IMG/VR virus record: IMGVR_UViG_3300032307_000117
Span: 1-64,000 of that record
Source: a virus
Length of the DNA stretch: 64,000 nucleotides
Reading direction: 5' to 3' (one strand)
In this document: piece after piece, positions 9,214 through 18,184 of the stretch
How the letters are laid out: every line of letters starts with the position of its first letter
How positions within the stretch are numbered: position 1 is the stretch's first letter
Made by a program: the position numbers and the translations under genes
The notes under the pieces: model-generated
What the model was told of the DNA's origin: nothing
Databases searched by the model: none
The model's input: the letters and a program-made list of their open reading frames with translations, nothing else

Positions 9214-9223
9214 ATTATAGCAC
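9214..9223 (-). promoter_or_regulatory. Extended -10 promoter of a leaderless gene
   Basis: TATAAT at 9214-9219, preceded by TG one base upstream (TGCTATAAT), ends 6 bases before the ATG at 9207. This places the likely start site on the start codon. No convincing -35 hexamer or ribosome-binding site is seen. The box overlaps the stop of the upstream exonuclease gene. Confidence 0.55.
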
Positions 9224-9823
9224 GAAGCCAGATTCTTGGATTCCCTGCTTTTCCTTGCTGGTAACGCTTGCCTTACCAGTAAACCAGGGCAATAGGTGGT
9301 AGTATAGATCAACTAGGAGGTTGACATCCTGAACCTGATATTCCTTCATTTCCTTCCAGGCCTTCTTGTCACCCTCCATGCATCGAACCCAAAGGCTAAA
9401 CCCAGAATGCTTAACCTTTGAACCCACGCCAAGTGCCTGGGCTACGTAGTCAAGCTTATTGGATGGAAACTGGAAGTTAGCCTTAGTGATGCTCATAAGG
9501 TCTAGGTCTTTTACTGGTGAAGGTGGGGTCATCCCATTCTCAAGGAATTCCCTATTGATGTGCTTGTGGTCAAATGCAGCAGAGTTCCAGCCGACAAGGA
9601 TGTCTGCCTCTTCCATTAGGCCGTGAAGCTCTTGAAGCATCTCCTTCTTGCCGTCATGATGGACTGATTTAAAGATAACCTTCTTTTTGTCTAGCCATCT
9701 AGCACCAAAGCATAGCATTTCTGTTGGCTTAATGATTTGATCAATGGTTATGTTTTGATCCCATAGTCCCCAAGCATAAACCTGCATTGGAGTTGTTTCT
9801 ATATCCAGTAGTAATATTTTCAT
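9215..9823 (-). CDS. DEDDy-family 3'-5' exonuclease
   Basis: This 202-residue DnaQ-like protein has motif I DIET (Asp7, Glu9), motif II GWNSAAFDHKHINREF and motif III Tyr162-x3-Asp166 in YQVQD, which marks the DEDDy group. It could proofread for the phage DnaE polymerase, whose own sequence lacks an embedded exonuclease domain, or process DNA ends in recombination. A GAGGATAATAAATAA leader gives the ribosome-binding site. The start lies one base after the upstream nuclease gene, so the two are co-transcribed. Confidence 0.88.
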   Translation of the reverse strand: MKILLLDIETTPMQVYAWGLWDQNITIDQIIKPTEMLCFGARWLDKKKVIFKSVHHDGKKEMLQELHGLMEEADILVGWNSAAFDHKHINREFLENGMTPPSPVKDLDLMSITKANFQFPSNKLDYVAQALGVGSKVKHSGFSLWVRCMEGDKKAWKEMKEYQVQDVNLLVDLYYHLLPWFTGKASVTSKEKQGIQESGFVL

Positions 9824-9824
9824 T

Positions 9825-10112
9825 TTATTTATTATCCTCTATTAGTTGTTCTAAAATTGACATCTCTATAACTGCTAGTCTTGTCTTAATTCCTGATTCT
9901 CCTAGGACCACAACGATTGCTGGGTCCTTGCCGTTCTTTAGTGCATCAGTCGTAGCTTTTGCCCATACATCTTTATTAAGTGTAAATGACTTGCCAACTT
10001 CCTTAAAGTCAATAACGAAGTTTTCCCAGGATGCGTCTCCCTTTTGTGTATTCCTGCCAGAATTCTTGTGCTGCTTAGCACCAATTCTTTTGGACTCACC
10101 CTTTTCGCTCAT
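9825..10112 (-). CDS. Small PD-(D/E)XK-type endonuclease, resolvase-like
   Basis: The 95-residue protein shows NSGR (17-20), then GD at 25-26, then DFK at 35-37 (Asp35, Lys37). This order, a basic loop, GD and then (D/E)xK after about eight residues, matches archaeal Hjc-like and phage PD-(D/E)XK resolvases. A later IVVVL strand fits the fold. It is short for the family. Gene order next to RecA supports a recombination role. The function is a motif-based inference. Confidence 0.55.
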   Translation of the reverse strand: MSEKGESKRIGAKQHKNSGRNTQKGDASWENFVIDFKEVGKSFTLNKDVWAKATTDALKNGKDPAIVVVLGESGIKTRLAVIEMSILEQLIEDNK

Positions 10113-10275
10113 TTTTCCTCTTACTCTTTTTAGTGTTTAAGTTTACCAAGGTCATGTGCTTTTGAGAACACATCCAGGTCAGCTCTTTTGTATCTGGGTA
10201 GAGCCTTAGGGTCTTTACGTCTTCTTTGCATGTATGACACTTAAAGATTCCGTGATAAACAGAATAGCTAGACAT
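10096..10275 (-). CDS. 59-residue zinc-ribbon protein
   Basis: A complete frame fills the gap between recA and the small nuclease gene. ATG at 10275 lies inside the last codons of recA, and TGA at 10098-10096 lies inside the next gene. The product has CHTC at residues 13-16 and MCSQKHM with Cys36 and His40, giving a C-x2-C, C-x3-H candidate zinc site, then a Lys/Arg-rich tail (NTKKSKRKNERKG). Overlaps of 8 and 17 bases with both neighbours support real, coupled translation. Function is unknown; nucleic-acid binding is likely. Confidence 0.7.
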   Translation of the reverse strand: MSSYSVYHGIFKCHTCKEDVKTLRLYPDTKELTWMCSQKHMTLVNLNTKKSKRKNERKG

Positions 10276-11275
10276 TAAGTTTATCCCTAATAGACTGCTG
10301 TAGCTCTAGATCTTCTCTAACCTTATTTACGAATCCATCTCTACCCTGGACCTTAGATCCATCTGGAAGAATATACCAGGCACCAGTACGCTCTACAATG
10401 CCCATCATTTCTGCAGTATCAACAAGATCTCCAATTTCGTCAACACCAATCATGTCTCCCCTAAAGAAGAAGTCGTACTCACCAGTTTCTCCTGGAGCAG
10501 AAGTTTTTGAGTTTTGAACTTCCCAAAGAACACGTCTTCCAATTTTTTGTTCGATAAGCTTGTCTCCAGATTTAATCTTGCCCTTAATTGCTTTTGTATC
10601 TGAGCTAGAAGAAAACAACTTAATGATTGTTGACGAGAAGAACTGTGTTGCATTTCCGCCAGTAGGGACTGACTGGGTATACATTGCAGTAATGTTATTT
10701 CTTGCCTGAGAAATTGCAATTACCAAAGCTGGCTTTTCTCTATTGTTAGCATAGTTAATCATCATCCAAGCATGCTTTAGATCTTTAGACTCTGCACCAA
10801 TCTGCTTTGTCTGGTCTAGCTGCTTTAGTTCTGTAGAATCTTTTTCAAAGTATACCGCTGGCAACAAAGAGCTAATACTATCGATTACCACAAGGTCAAC
10901 TCCAGCATGTAGCAGGGCTACAGTCACATCCACCATGTCGTTAATACTTCTTGCTTCTGAATAGATTAGCTTTTCTGTATCAACGCCTAGTTTCTTTGCC
11001 CACTCTTCATCGTAGGACATCTCTGCATCAACCCAGGCACACAGCTTTCCCTCTTTTTGTGCAAGACCAATTGTCTGTAGGCACAAGGATGACTTTGCAC
11101 TAGATTTGCTACCCCACAGAAGGACCTGCCTTCCGTATGGGAGGCCTCCTCCAAGGGCTCTATTTAGCCCTATACTGGGCGTAGGCTGCATTTCAGTCTT
11201 AATCCCTACCCCAGGGCCTATTCGCTTTCTGATCTTTGGATCTAGCTGAGCCAAGGCTTCCTCTATCGTTGTCAT
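10268..11275 (-). CDS. RecA/UvsX-like recombinase
   Basis: This 335-residue strand-exchange ATPase has a P-loop at residues 55-63 (GSKSSAKSS), a Walker B strand VDLVVIDSISSLLP and RecA loop 2-like segments (ANNREKPALVIAISQARNN, VPTGGNATQFFSS). The usual second Gly of the P-loop is Ala here. The region after residue 290 is short, without the full RecA C-terminal domain. It should drive recombination-dependent replication with the nearby ssDNA-binding protein and nucleases. The start overlaps the nrdH stop. Confidence 0.92.
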   Translation of the reverse strand: MTTIEEALAQLDPKIRKRIGPGVGIKTEMQPTPSIGLNRALGGGLPYGRQVLLWGSKSSAKSSLCLQTIGLAQKEGKLCAWVDAEMSYDEEWAKKLGVDTEKLIYSEARSINDMVDVTVALLHAGVDLVVIDSISSLLPAVYFEKDSTELKQLDQTKQIGAESKDLKHAWMMINYANNREKPALVIAISQARNNITAMYTQSVPTGGNATQFFSSTIIKLFSSSSDTKAIKGKIKSGDKLIEQKIGRRVLWEVQNSKTSAPGETGEYDFFFRGDMIGVDEIGDLVDTAEMMGIVERTGAWYILPDGSKVQGRDGFVNKVREDLELQQSIRDKLNV

Positions 11276-11496
11276 TATTCTGCCAATCCTGAGATCTTGT
11301 CTGGATTAAATCCAGCCCAAGAGTCATCATCCGTAATTACTACTGGTGCTGATTTGAACCCCTTAGAGATTAGCATATCAAAGGCCTCTGTGTCAAGGGT
11401 AATATCCACCGTGTTGTAATCAATCTTTAGTTTATCCATCATTCTCTTTGTGGCATCGCACTGAACGCATGCTGGCTTTGTGTATACTGTAATCAT
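11275..11496 (-). CDS. nrdH: NrdH-type glutaredoxin
   Basis: This 73-residue thioredoxin-fold protein has the redox motif CVQC at residues 10-13 and the family pattern SAPVVITDDDSWAGFNPDKI near the end, which closely fits NrdH. It passes electrons to the C-terminal cysteines of NrdE. It lies between dnaE and recA, about 8 kb away from nrdI and nrdE, instead of beside them as in most bacterial nrdHIEF operons. A GGAGG ribosome-binding site precedes the ATG, which overlaps the dnaE stop. Confidence 0.92.
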   Translation of the reverse strand: MITVYTKPACVQCDATKRMMDKLKIDYNTVDITLDTEAFDMLISKGFKSAPVVITDDDSWAGFNPDKISGLAE

Positions 11497-14400
11497 TTTT
11501 CTATATCCTCCAAGATAATTGTTCCGTCTTTTGTTTTACCAAAACTGAATTTATAGGCATTGCCTTCCTTAACCATCATGTATGCCTTTGGGTATGCCGT
11601 GGGAAATACTGTCACCAAGTGTAGATCTCTAGCATCATCTGCCAGTGTCATAAGTGCCATCTTCTTGCCAGCCTTTGTAATTCTTGACTTAAAAGAAATT
11701 ACGAACAGCTCGTCATCCTTGTATGGCAGTTGCTTGTAGTTTAAAAACTTAACTAGCGTTGAGTCAGACTTTCTGATTTCATCCGCAGGGACAGCTTCAA
11801 GAATCCTGTTGTCGCCACATAGAAGAAGATACGTCCTACCAGCCTCAATGGCTGTTTGCTCTTCATCAAAGATTCCAACACTTCCTGTTTTGTCTAGAAT
11901 TTCTACACGAGACCAGCCCTTGCCACGCTTAATTCCTTTTACCATACCCATAAGAATAAACGATCCCTTTTCTTCAAACTCCTCTACATCATTTATAAAT
12001 GCGTGGAAGTGAGATGGAACGGTAATGTTAAACTCTGGTAGGTTTAGATACTCGTATAGGTTCTCACGAATGTCATCATCGTTTCTTGGGTTGTCCTCAA
12101 ATGTTGCAGCACCGACAACTCTCAAAGCCTGGAGGGCACGAGTGTTAACACCATTGCCCTTGGTCATAGTAAACTCTTCTAGCTCTTTATAGGTCTTGAA
12201 TGGTCTAGCAGCAAGATACTTGGAGGCAATGTTGTCTGAGATATACTTGATAGCAGTTAGTCCAAATCTAATGCCCTTGCCCTCAATCTTAAAGTCAATA
12301 TCTGAATCATTGATGTGTGGCAGCCTTACAGAAATACCCATTCTTTTTGCCTCAATTAGATATTCAGTTCTTGCATCCTTATCTTTTTCATTCTTAAGAA
12401 TCGCAAACATAAATTCTAGTGGATAGTGGGACTTTAGCCAAGCTGTCCAGTAAGATAGTGTTGAATAGGCCACAGCGTGAGACTTGTTGAAGGAGTAGCC
12501 AGCGTGGGCTTCAAAGTCTTGCCAAAGCTCTACAGCTACGCTTGGAGCTAAGAATCTAGATGCACCCTCTACGAATCTATCCTTAAATACATCGAACTCT
12601 TTGGCATCCTTCTTCTTACCAATGATCTTACGAACCTTGTCAGCCTCAGCCATTGACATGCCACCAAGCTCTGTACATGCCTGCATAACCTGTTCCTGGT
12701 ATAGAATACAGCCATAGGTATCCTCTGTAAACTTCTTCATAACCTGGTGGTGGTAGCTAATGTTTTGCTTACCGTGCTTTCTAGCAATATAGTCTTTTCC
12801 AATGGTGTTAGCTGCACCTGGTCTAACCAATGCGTTAGAGGCTACTAGCTCAGAAAAATTCCTTACACCCATCTTTACAAGAAGATTGGTATATGGTGTA
12901 GCTTCACATTGGAATACGCCCTTTGTGTATCCACTAGATAGCATTTCATATACCTTATCGTCTTCCATGCCAATTTTTAGAAGGTCTATCTTTTTGCCAT
13001 GGCGATCTTCGATAATCTGCAAAGTATCTTTAAGAACACTGAGGGTCTTCAGACCCAAAGCATCAATCTTAATAAGACCAATTCTCTCTGCTTCTGTCAT
13101 GTCTACCGCAACCACAGGGATTCTTTCATTAGACCCAGGGCTTGTTCTAGTTTCCATTGGTGCAAATCTGAAGATGGGGTCCTTGCTAGTAACAACTCCA
13201 GCAGCGTGGATTCCAGTACCACGAATACGGCCACGAAGCTGTTCCCCATACTTTTCAATTTCTGGATACTTGAGCCTAAACTCTAGTGTGCTCTTTGAGG
13301 TGCAATATTCATCCCATGTGTCTACCATCTTAAGAACCTTGTTGACATCTGGCAAAGGGATGTTTAGAACACGTGCGATGTCTCGAACAACACCCTTGTC
13401 TTTGAATTCCAGGAACGTTGCAATAGATGCTACGTGTCGATACTGTCGGACTAGATAGTCCTTAACCTCATCACGCCTAGAGTCCTGGATATCTGTATCA
13501 ATATCTGGAAAGTCATTACGTTCAGGATTAATAAATCGGAAGAATAGCAAACCGTGTGGAATTGGGTCAATATCTGTAATTCCTAAGGAATAGCATAGCA
13601 ATGATCCAGCAGATGATCCTCGTCCTGGGCCTACCATGATACCCTCTTTTTTAGCCCAGTTAATCATATTACGAACCACAAGAAAGTATGGCCCAAAGTT
13701 TTTGTCCTTGATTACTTTCAGCTCTTCGTCAAGTCTGTCGAGATACTCTTGCTTGGTATCAAGGCCTCTTTCCTTTAGCCCTTCAAGAGCTAGTGACTTT
13801 AGCTCACCATCTGGATCCTTATACTGAACTGGCAAAAGGTTGAGGCCATCTTTAATATTGTAGTCTTCAATCTTTTCTGCAAGTTCAACCGTATTAGAAT
13901 ACATGTCTGGTCTATCAATACCCTGGGCTTCCATGGCAGACTTAATCTCTTCGTAAGATAGCAGATGAATGTCAAACTTATTAAAGCTCATCTGCCTATC
14001 TGCACCATATAGGTAGTCAAGTCTTTCCATCAAGTTTTCGTACTTCTTAGACTTTTCATATGTAGCGTCTTTCTGTACCTTGTTAGAGTATGTGTTTAGA
14101 ATAAGCTTTAGCTCCTGCACTTCTTTCTGAGAAGTGTCTGCGTGGTGACAGTCTGGGGTGGCAATCATCTTTACCCCGAATTCATCCGCAAGCTCTACAA
14201 GAACTTTGTTAATTTCTGCGGCTGTGTGTGGCATCATTTCGATGTAGTAGTCATCGCCAAAAACATTCTTAAACCACTCGATGTGTTTCTTGGCTACTGC
14301 AAGCTCTCCAGCTTCGATAGCCTTTGCCAGAACACCAGATGGACAGGCTGAAGAAACAATAATTCCTTCTTTATATTGCTCTAGAACCTTGTAGTCAATT

Positions 14401-14768
14401 CTTGGCTTCTTGTAAAAGCCTTCAGTCCATGCAATTTCATTTAGCTTGTTTAGGTTTTCCAAACCCTTTTTGTTCTTGGCGAGAAGGATAATGTGATTGT
14501 AGATTAGGTCTAGTGGACCAGTTCTTTCGTCTTTATCACGGTGGTCAAAACGGTCATCAGTGATGTACCCTTCTACGCCAAGGATTGGCTTAATGCCCTT
14601 TTCTTTCGCAGCACGGTACATCTCTCTGTGTCCAGAAAGAGACCCGTGGTCCGTGATTGCTAGGGCAGGCATCCCCAGGGATACCGCACGATCTACATAC
14701 TCTTGTGGGGTGGCGATTCCGTCAAAGAGTGAGTAGTGCGTGTGGACATGTAAGCCAACATAAGCCAT
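11493..14768 (-). CDS. dnaE: DNA polymerase III alpha subunit
   Basis: This 1091-residue replicative polymerase (C family) starts with a PHP domain (HVHTHYSLFDG, about residues 7-17; LAITDHGSLSG; TPDCHHAD). The palm includes GRGSSAGSLL (about 381-390), PDIDTDIQDSRRDEV (about 417-431, two catalytic Asp) and the third Asp in GLIKIDALGLKTL (about 569). A helix-hairpin-helix region and an OB-like C-terminal segment follow. Length matches cellular DnaE. A phage-encoded bacterial-type polymerase in place of family A or B enzymes is well known in some actinophages. Its PHP metal ligands appear largely kept, so intrinsic proofreading is possible. Confidence 0.95.
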   Translation of the reverse strand: MAYVGLHVHTHYSLFDGIATPQEYVDRAVSLGMPALAITDHGSLSGHREMYRAAKEKGIKPILGVEGYITDDRFDHRDKDERTGPLDLIYNHIILLAKNKKGLENLNKLNEIAWTEGFYKKPRIDYKVLEQYKEGIIVSSACPSGVLAKAIEAGELAVAKKHIEWFKNVFGDDYYIEMMPHTAAEINKVLVELADEFGVKMIATPDCHHADTSQKEVQELKLILNTYSNKVQKDATYEKSKKYENLMERLDYLYGADRQMSFNKFDIHLLSYEEIKSAMEAQGIDRPDMYSNTVELAEKIEDYNIKDGLNLLPVQYKDPDGELKSLALEGLKERGLDTKQEYLDRLDEELKVIKDKNFGPYFLVVRNMINWAKKEGIMVGPGRGSSAGSLLCYSLGITDIDPIPHGLLFFRFINPERNDFPDIDTDIQDSRRDEVKDYLVRQYRHVASIATFLEFKDKGVVRDIARVLNIPLPDVNKVLKMVDTWDEYCTSKSTLEFRLKYPEIEKYGEQLRGRIRGTGIHAAGVVTSKDPIFRFAPMETRTSPGSNERIPVVAVDMTEAERIGLIKIDALGLKTLSVLKDTLQIIEDRHGKKIDLLKIGMEDDKVYEMLSSGYTKGVFQCEATPYTNLLVKMGVRNFSELVASNALVRPGAANTIGKDYIARKHGKQNISYHHQVMKKFTEDTYGCILYQEQVMQACTELGGMSMAEADKVRKIIGKKKDAKEFDVFKDRFVEGASRFLAPSVAVELWQDFEAHAGYSFNKSHAVAYSTLSYWTAWLKSHYPLEFMFAILKNEKDKDARTEYLIEAKRMGISVRLPHINDSDIDFKIEGKGIRFGLTAIKYISDNIASKYLAARPFKTYKELEEFTMTKGNGVNTRALQALRVVGAATFEDNPRNDDDIRENLYEYLNLPEFNITVPSHFHAFINDVEEFEEKGSFILMGMVKGIKRGKGWSRVEILDKTGSVGIFDEEQTAIEAGRTYLLLCGDNRILEAVPADEIRKSDSTLVKFLNYKQLPYKDDELFVISFKSRITKAGKKMALMTLADDARDLHLVTVFPTAYPKAYMMVKEGNAYKFSFGKTKDGTIILEDIEK

Positions 14769-14781
14769 AGTTATTTATCTT

Positions 14782-15435
14782 CTACCAGTCGATGTTGGAT
14801 GAAGTAACTGATGGCGAGTCAAAGCCCAGGTAGAAAGCTTCCTGCTCTGCATATGGAACTTTCTTTAGGGCCATCTCTAGTGGGTATGGCTCAACGCTTG
14901 CCCAATTGAATGGCTCTGTATCTGGAGCTGAAGGAATTAGTGTGTAGTTTGTTTCTGTTCCCTGACCATTGCGCTTTAGCTTCCAGGTTAGGTTCGAGAT
15001 ACTTCCAGTCTCTAGCGCATACTCACGAATTGTGTTAAACGATGACTGCTTGCTAATGCCCATAGACCAAATAGCTACGTATGGAGCATCGATACCGTCG
15101 TCTACTAGAACGTTGCAGTAGAAGCGCAGTCTTGCTCTCCAGCCAGCCTTAGGATCTTTTCTGTGCATTTCTTCTGCCCAGTCACGACCTTCTGTGTCCA
15201 TTGTGTCTACAGCCTTACGCTTGTAGTCCTTTGGATTTGTGTGTTCCTTTACAACGATAGCCAAGCCACGCTTAGGATCATAGTTAGCTGAATCCTCGTC
15301 CAGCTCTTCAATAAAGCGGATCTTTACTGACTGGCCGTCAGCAAGCTTTAGCCACTTTACTCTTGGTGAATTTTCGTCATACTTTGGTTTGTCAAGCAGG
15401 GCGTTGATGTCTTTTAGTCCCTTTATTACGCTCAT
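14782..15435 (-). CDS. Single-stranded DNA-binding protein, gp32-like
   Basis: The 217-residue protein has a beta-rich core with an OB-fold-like pattern (KWLKLADGQSVKIRFIEEL, WRARLRFYCNVLVDDG, APYVAIWSMG) and an acidic, flexible C-terminus rich in Ser and Asp. It lies between primase and polymerase genes. These features fit phage ssDNA-binding proteins of the T4 gp32/T7 gp2.5 functional class. A strong TAGGAG site precedes the ATG. No zinc-ligand cluster like that of T4 gp32 is visible. The role is inferred from fold pattern and position. Confidence 0.7.
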   Translation of the reverse strand: MSVIKGLKDINALLDKPKYDENSPRVKWLKLADGQSVKIRFIEELDEDSANYDPKRGLAIVVKEHTNPKDYKRKAVDTMDTEGRDWAEEMHRKDPKAGWRARLRFYCNVLVDDGIDAPYVAIWSMGISKQSSFNTIREYALETGSISNLTWKLKRNGQGTETNYTLIPSAPDTEPFNWASVEPYPLEMALKKVPYAEQEAFYLGFDSPSVTSSNIDW

Positions 15436-15466
15436 TATTTCTCCTATTTTTATATTTTTGGTTTTA

Positions 15467-16411
15467 TTATTTTAACATAGACATGATAGAGTTGTCAAAC
15501 TTAAAGTCTAATTCTTTAATTGCTTCGTCTGTCATATCCCCAATATCCTTGTATTGTTTGTCTATTTGTATTACGCTAACACGTGATGCTAGTTTCTCAA
15601 CTATCTTATCTTTCATGTTACCGCCAGCTTCATCGTTATCTGCAATGACAATAATGTCATTGAAATACTTCTGAAGAAGTTCTATTTGAATGTTTGATAC
15701 ATTTGATCCCAAGGTTGCTACCGCTGGGAATCCGCACTGGTCCAGCCTAATAGCATCGAATGATGACTCTACGACATATACCTTACCAGCTGCCTTTATT
15801 CTGTGTAGGTTAAACAGAATCTTGCTCTTAGGAAGTTTCGGAGTGTTCTTAAATTCTTTGCCCTCAATAGATCTACCAACAAAACCGACCTCCATGCCGT
15901 CTGGAGAGTGAACTGGTATTGTGACCATATCCTGCTTTTCAGAAAATCCTAGGGAAAACTTCTTTACAGACTCTTCGGATATCAGCCTAGACTGAAAATA
16001 TCTCATAGCTCTAGGGGACTCTAGTGCCTGGGTGTTTAGCCTTTTAATTGTTAGCTCATCGAACTGGACATAGTCTGGCTGGTGCCTTAGCTGATTTTCA
16101 ATATCCTGCTCAAGGCTTGTCTCTTGTTCTTTGCTCTTTATAAATCTTACAGATTCAAAGTAGGTTCTGTTAGACGTGAACATTATTAGCTCTACTAGAT
16201 CTACAACCTTGTGACAAGAAAAGCAAAAGAATATGCCGCTAGACTTATCTACTTCTCCAGCTGGTGTCCTGTAGTTTCCATGAAAAGGACAAAATATGAT
16301 GTAGTCAGAGTCTACCTCTGATTCAACATCTATACCCGCACCAGCAAGGACTCTCTTAATCTGCTCTTTTGAGTATAGATTTGAGTGTCTTCTTCTGTCT
16401 CTGCTATCCAT
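15467..16411 (-). CDS. DnaG-type primase
   Basis: This 314-residue primase starts with a CHC2-type zinc finger: Cys41, His44, Cys63 and Cys66. The TOPRIM domain follows with VYVVESSFDAIRL (the conserved Glu) and IVIADNDEAGGNMKDKI (the DxD pair). It lacks a C-terminal helicase-interaction domain of cellular length. It makes RNA primers for the phage DnaE polymerase and lies directly after the helicase gene, as expected for a primosome pair. Confidence 0.93.
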   Translation of the reverse strand: MDSRDRRRHSNLYSKEQIKRVLAGAGIDVESEVDSDYIIFCPFHGNYRTPAGEVDKSSGIFFCFSCHKVVDLVELIMFTSNRTYFESVRFIKSKEQETSLEQDIENQLRHQPDYVQFDELTIKRLNTQALESPRAMRYFQSRLISEESVKKFSLGFSEKQDMVTIPVHSPDGMEVGFVGRSIEGKEFKNTPKLPKSKILFNLHRIKAAGKVYVVESSFDAIRLDQCGFPAVATLGSNVSNIQIELLQKYFNDIIVIADNDEAGGNMKDKIVEKLASRVSVIQIDKQYKDIGDMTDEAIKELDFKFDNSIMSMLK

Positions 16412-16436
16412 TTTATTTCCGTATATTCTTTATATT

Positions 16437-17657
16437 TTATTTATCTTCAAAGTCTTTGTATTTGTAAATGCCTCTGTCAAAATCTGCCTGGACTAGGAAC
16501 TCCCCCATAAATCCATTTCTATTTTTCCTAAAAACACATTCTATGATATCACTATTTGTTCCACGACCCAAAGCCATTACCCAGTCAGCATCGTAAGCAA
16601 TCTGGCGAGACCATGCAGTCTGACCAAGAGTTGGTACGGTGTCTAGCTTTGTAACATCGTCTGGCGTTGCAGAAGAAATGGCCATGATTGGCACTGCTTC
16701 AGAAATAGCCATAAGCTTTAGCTCACGAGAAAGATTCTTCATTCTAACAGTTTCGTTATCTGACTTTTGGTTTGGGCTCATAAGCTGAAGGTAGTCTACG
16801 ATTACGAAGTCTGGCTTATATTGATCAATCTTTCCACGAAGAACTGATGGCGTAATATCTCCACCAGTGTCATTAGAAATAATGTGAAACTCTGGCTTGC
16901 CCTCTAGATGATTCTTGTGCCACATCTTAAGCGTGTCTAGCTCAACCTCTCCAGAGCTCATCTTTCTGTGGGACCAAAGACCTTCGCCCATAATTGTAAA
17001 TACACGATTACGGACTTCTGTCTCTGACATTTCTAGAGAGATTACTAGTGGCGACTTTCCCTGTTTCCATGCCTGTACCGCAAAGTAAAGTGATAGCCAG
17101 GACTTACCGATTCCAGGATACGCTAGGAACACGCCAAGCTGTCCTGGCATAATTCCAGCTGGGAGATAGTTGTCAAATCCTGGCAGGCCAGTTTTAATTC
17201 CAGCGATTCCAGCTTCTTGCTGCTTCTTTAGGTTTTCAAAGTAAGCAATGGCAGACTCTAGGTCGGTGACATCAATGTCTCGAATTGCTGCAGTGTTTTT
17301 CTTAAGCTCTGATGTTTGCGAGATGAGCGACTCTAGGGCATGAGTACCATTGCCATTCTGAACGTCTGCAGCAGCCTGTCTAATAATATCCTTTAGGCTA
17401 TCGTTAAGATATTCTGTCTGCAGCTCTTCTAGGTGGTGCTTGGTTGCACCAACGCTATCTACAGGGTGGAAGTCTCTAAACTTTTCTATGACCAGTGACT
17501 TTGGTGGAACTGATCCATTGTGCTCTGTATAGTTTCTAATGAAATCCCAGATATCGTTGTGGGTTCTTAGAAGTCCGTCGACGTTGGCCTGAAGCAAAAC
17601 ATGAACTTGTTTATCTTCCAATACCGCAGATATTAGTTTTGCCTCTGTGTTATTCAT
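16437..17657 (-). CDS. DnaB-type replicative helicase
   Basis: This 406-residue hexameric helicase has a Walker A loop AYPGIGKSW (about 177-185), a Walker B strand FVIVDYLQLMSP and the following LSRELKLMA and SRQIAYDADWVMAL segments typical of the RecA-like DnaB core. The N-terminal region (1-120) resembles a shortened DnaB N-domain with a linker helix. It unwinds the fork ahead of DnaE. The upstream small gene overlaps its start by 8 bases and may encode a loader. Confidence 0.92.
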   Translation of the reverse strand: MNNTEAKLISAVLEDKQVHVLLQANVDGLLRTHNDIWDFIRNYTEHNGSVPPKSLVIEKFRDFHPVDSVGATKHHLEELQTEYLNDSLKDIIRQAAADVQNGNGTHALESLISQTSELKKNTAAIRDIDVTDLESAIAYFENLKKQQEAGIAGIKTGLPGFDNYLPAGIMPGQLGVFLAYPGIGKSWLSLYFAVQAWKQGKSPLVISLEMSETEVRNRVFTIMGEGLWSHRKMSSGEVELDTLKMWHKNHLEGKPEFHIISNDTGGDITPSVLRGKIDQYKPDFVIVDYLQLMSPNQKSDNETVRMKNLSRELKLMAISEAVPIMAISSATPDDVTKLDTVPTLGQTAWSRQIAYDADWVMALGRGTNSDIIECVFRKNRNGFMGEFLVQADFDRGIYKYKDFEDK

Positions 17658-17958
17658 TTAGCCATTCCCTCGCCATTCTTCGTCTCTGTATTCTTTCTTG
17701 TAAATCTTGTTCGTACTGACTTCTAGAGTCCTGGATTTTATCTGCATAGTTTGCAAAGTATTTCCATGCTGGACTCTGAGAAACGTCGAAATAATATTGT
17801 AGCAGATCGTAGCAGAACTCTATACCATACGACTCAATCAGGGCATCTGCTGCCCACTGCTCTACGTTTAGATTAAGATTGGGTCGCTCATTGTACTTTG
17901 CTGCATGCAACTTGCTGTATCTGCTGAGCAAAGCCATACGGTCTTTGCGCTCAGGCAT
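17650..17958 (-). CDS. Unknown small protein beside helicase, possible loader
   Basis: This 102-residue, helical, highly charged protein has aromatic helices (FCYDLLQYYFDVSQSPAWKYFANY) and a basic C-terminus (ERIQRRRMAREW). Its stop overlaps the helicase start, and its start abuts the upstream gene. Helicase loaders often sit in this place, and the size and helical character fit. No family motif is recognised, so the loader role is inference from position only. Confidence 0.5.
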   Translation of the reverse strand: MPERKDRMALLSRYSKLHAAKYNERPNLNLNVEQWAADALIESYGIEFCYDLLQYYFDVSQSPAWKYFANYADKIQDSRSQYEQDLQERIQRRRMAREWLNE

Positions 17959-18170
17959 TACTCTGAAACTTCTTCTTTGGCTTCGTTAATCTTAGTAATT
18001 AGCTTCTGCTCAACAAATGAGTAGACACGAGTAAAGGCTTCGTCAATCGATTCGCCATCTCGCTTTGAGTCAACAACCCCAAGATCAATTCTTAGAGATT
18101 GGAAGTTTCCTAGATTAAGCGTATAACCTAGAGCAACGTTAACTTTTGTGCTGTCGTTTTCCATACCCAT
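17958..18170 (-). CDS. Conserved 70-residue phage protein
   Basis: The short protein has a beta-strand pair (VNVALGYTLNLGNFQSLRIDLGVVD) followed by a helix (GESIDEAFTRVYSFVEQKLITKINEAKEEV). I recall similar small proteins in other actinophages but cannot name the function. GAAAGG precedes two closely spaced ATGs. The first (18170) is taken, and the second, two codons later, is equally possible. Confidence 0.6.
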   Translation of the reverse strand: MGMENDSTKVNVALGYTLNLGNFQSLRIDLGVVDSKRDGESIDEAFTRVYSFVEQKLITKINEAKEEVSE

Positions 18171-18184
18171 ACCCTTTCAAGGTA

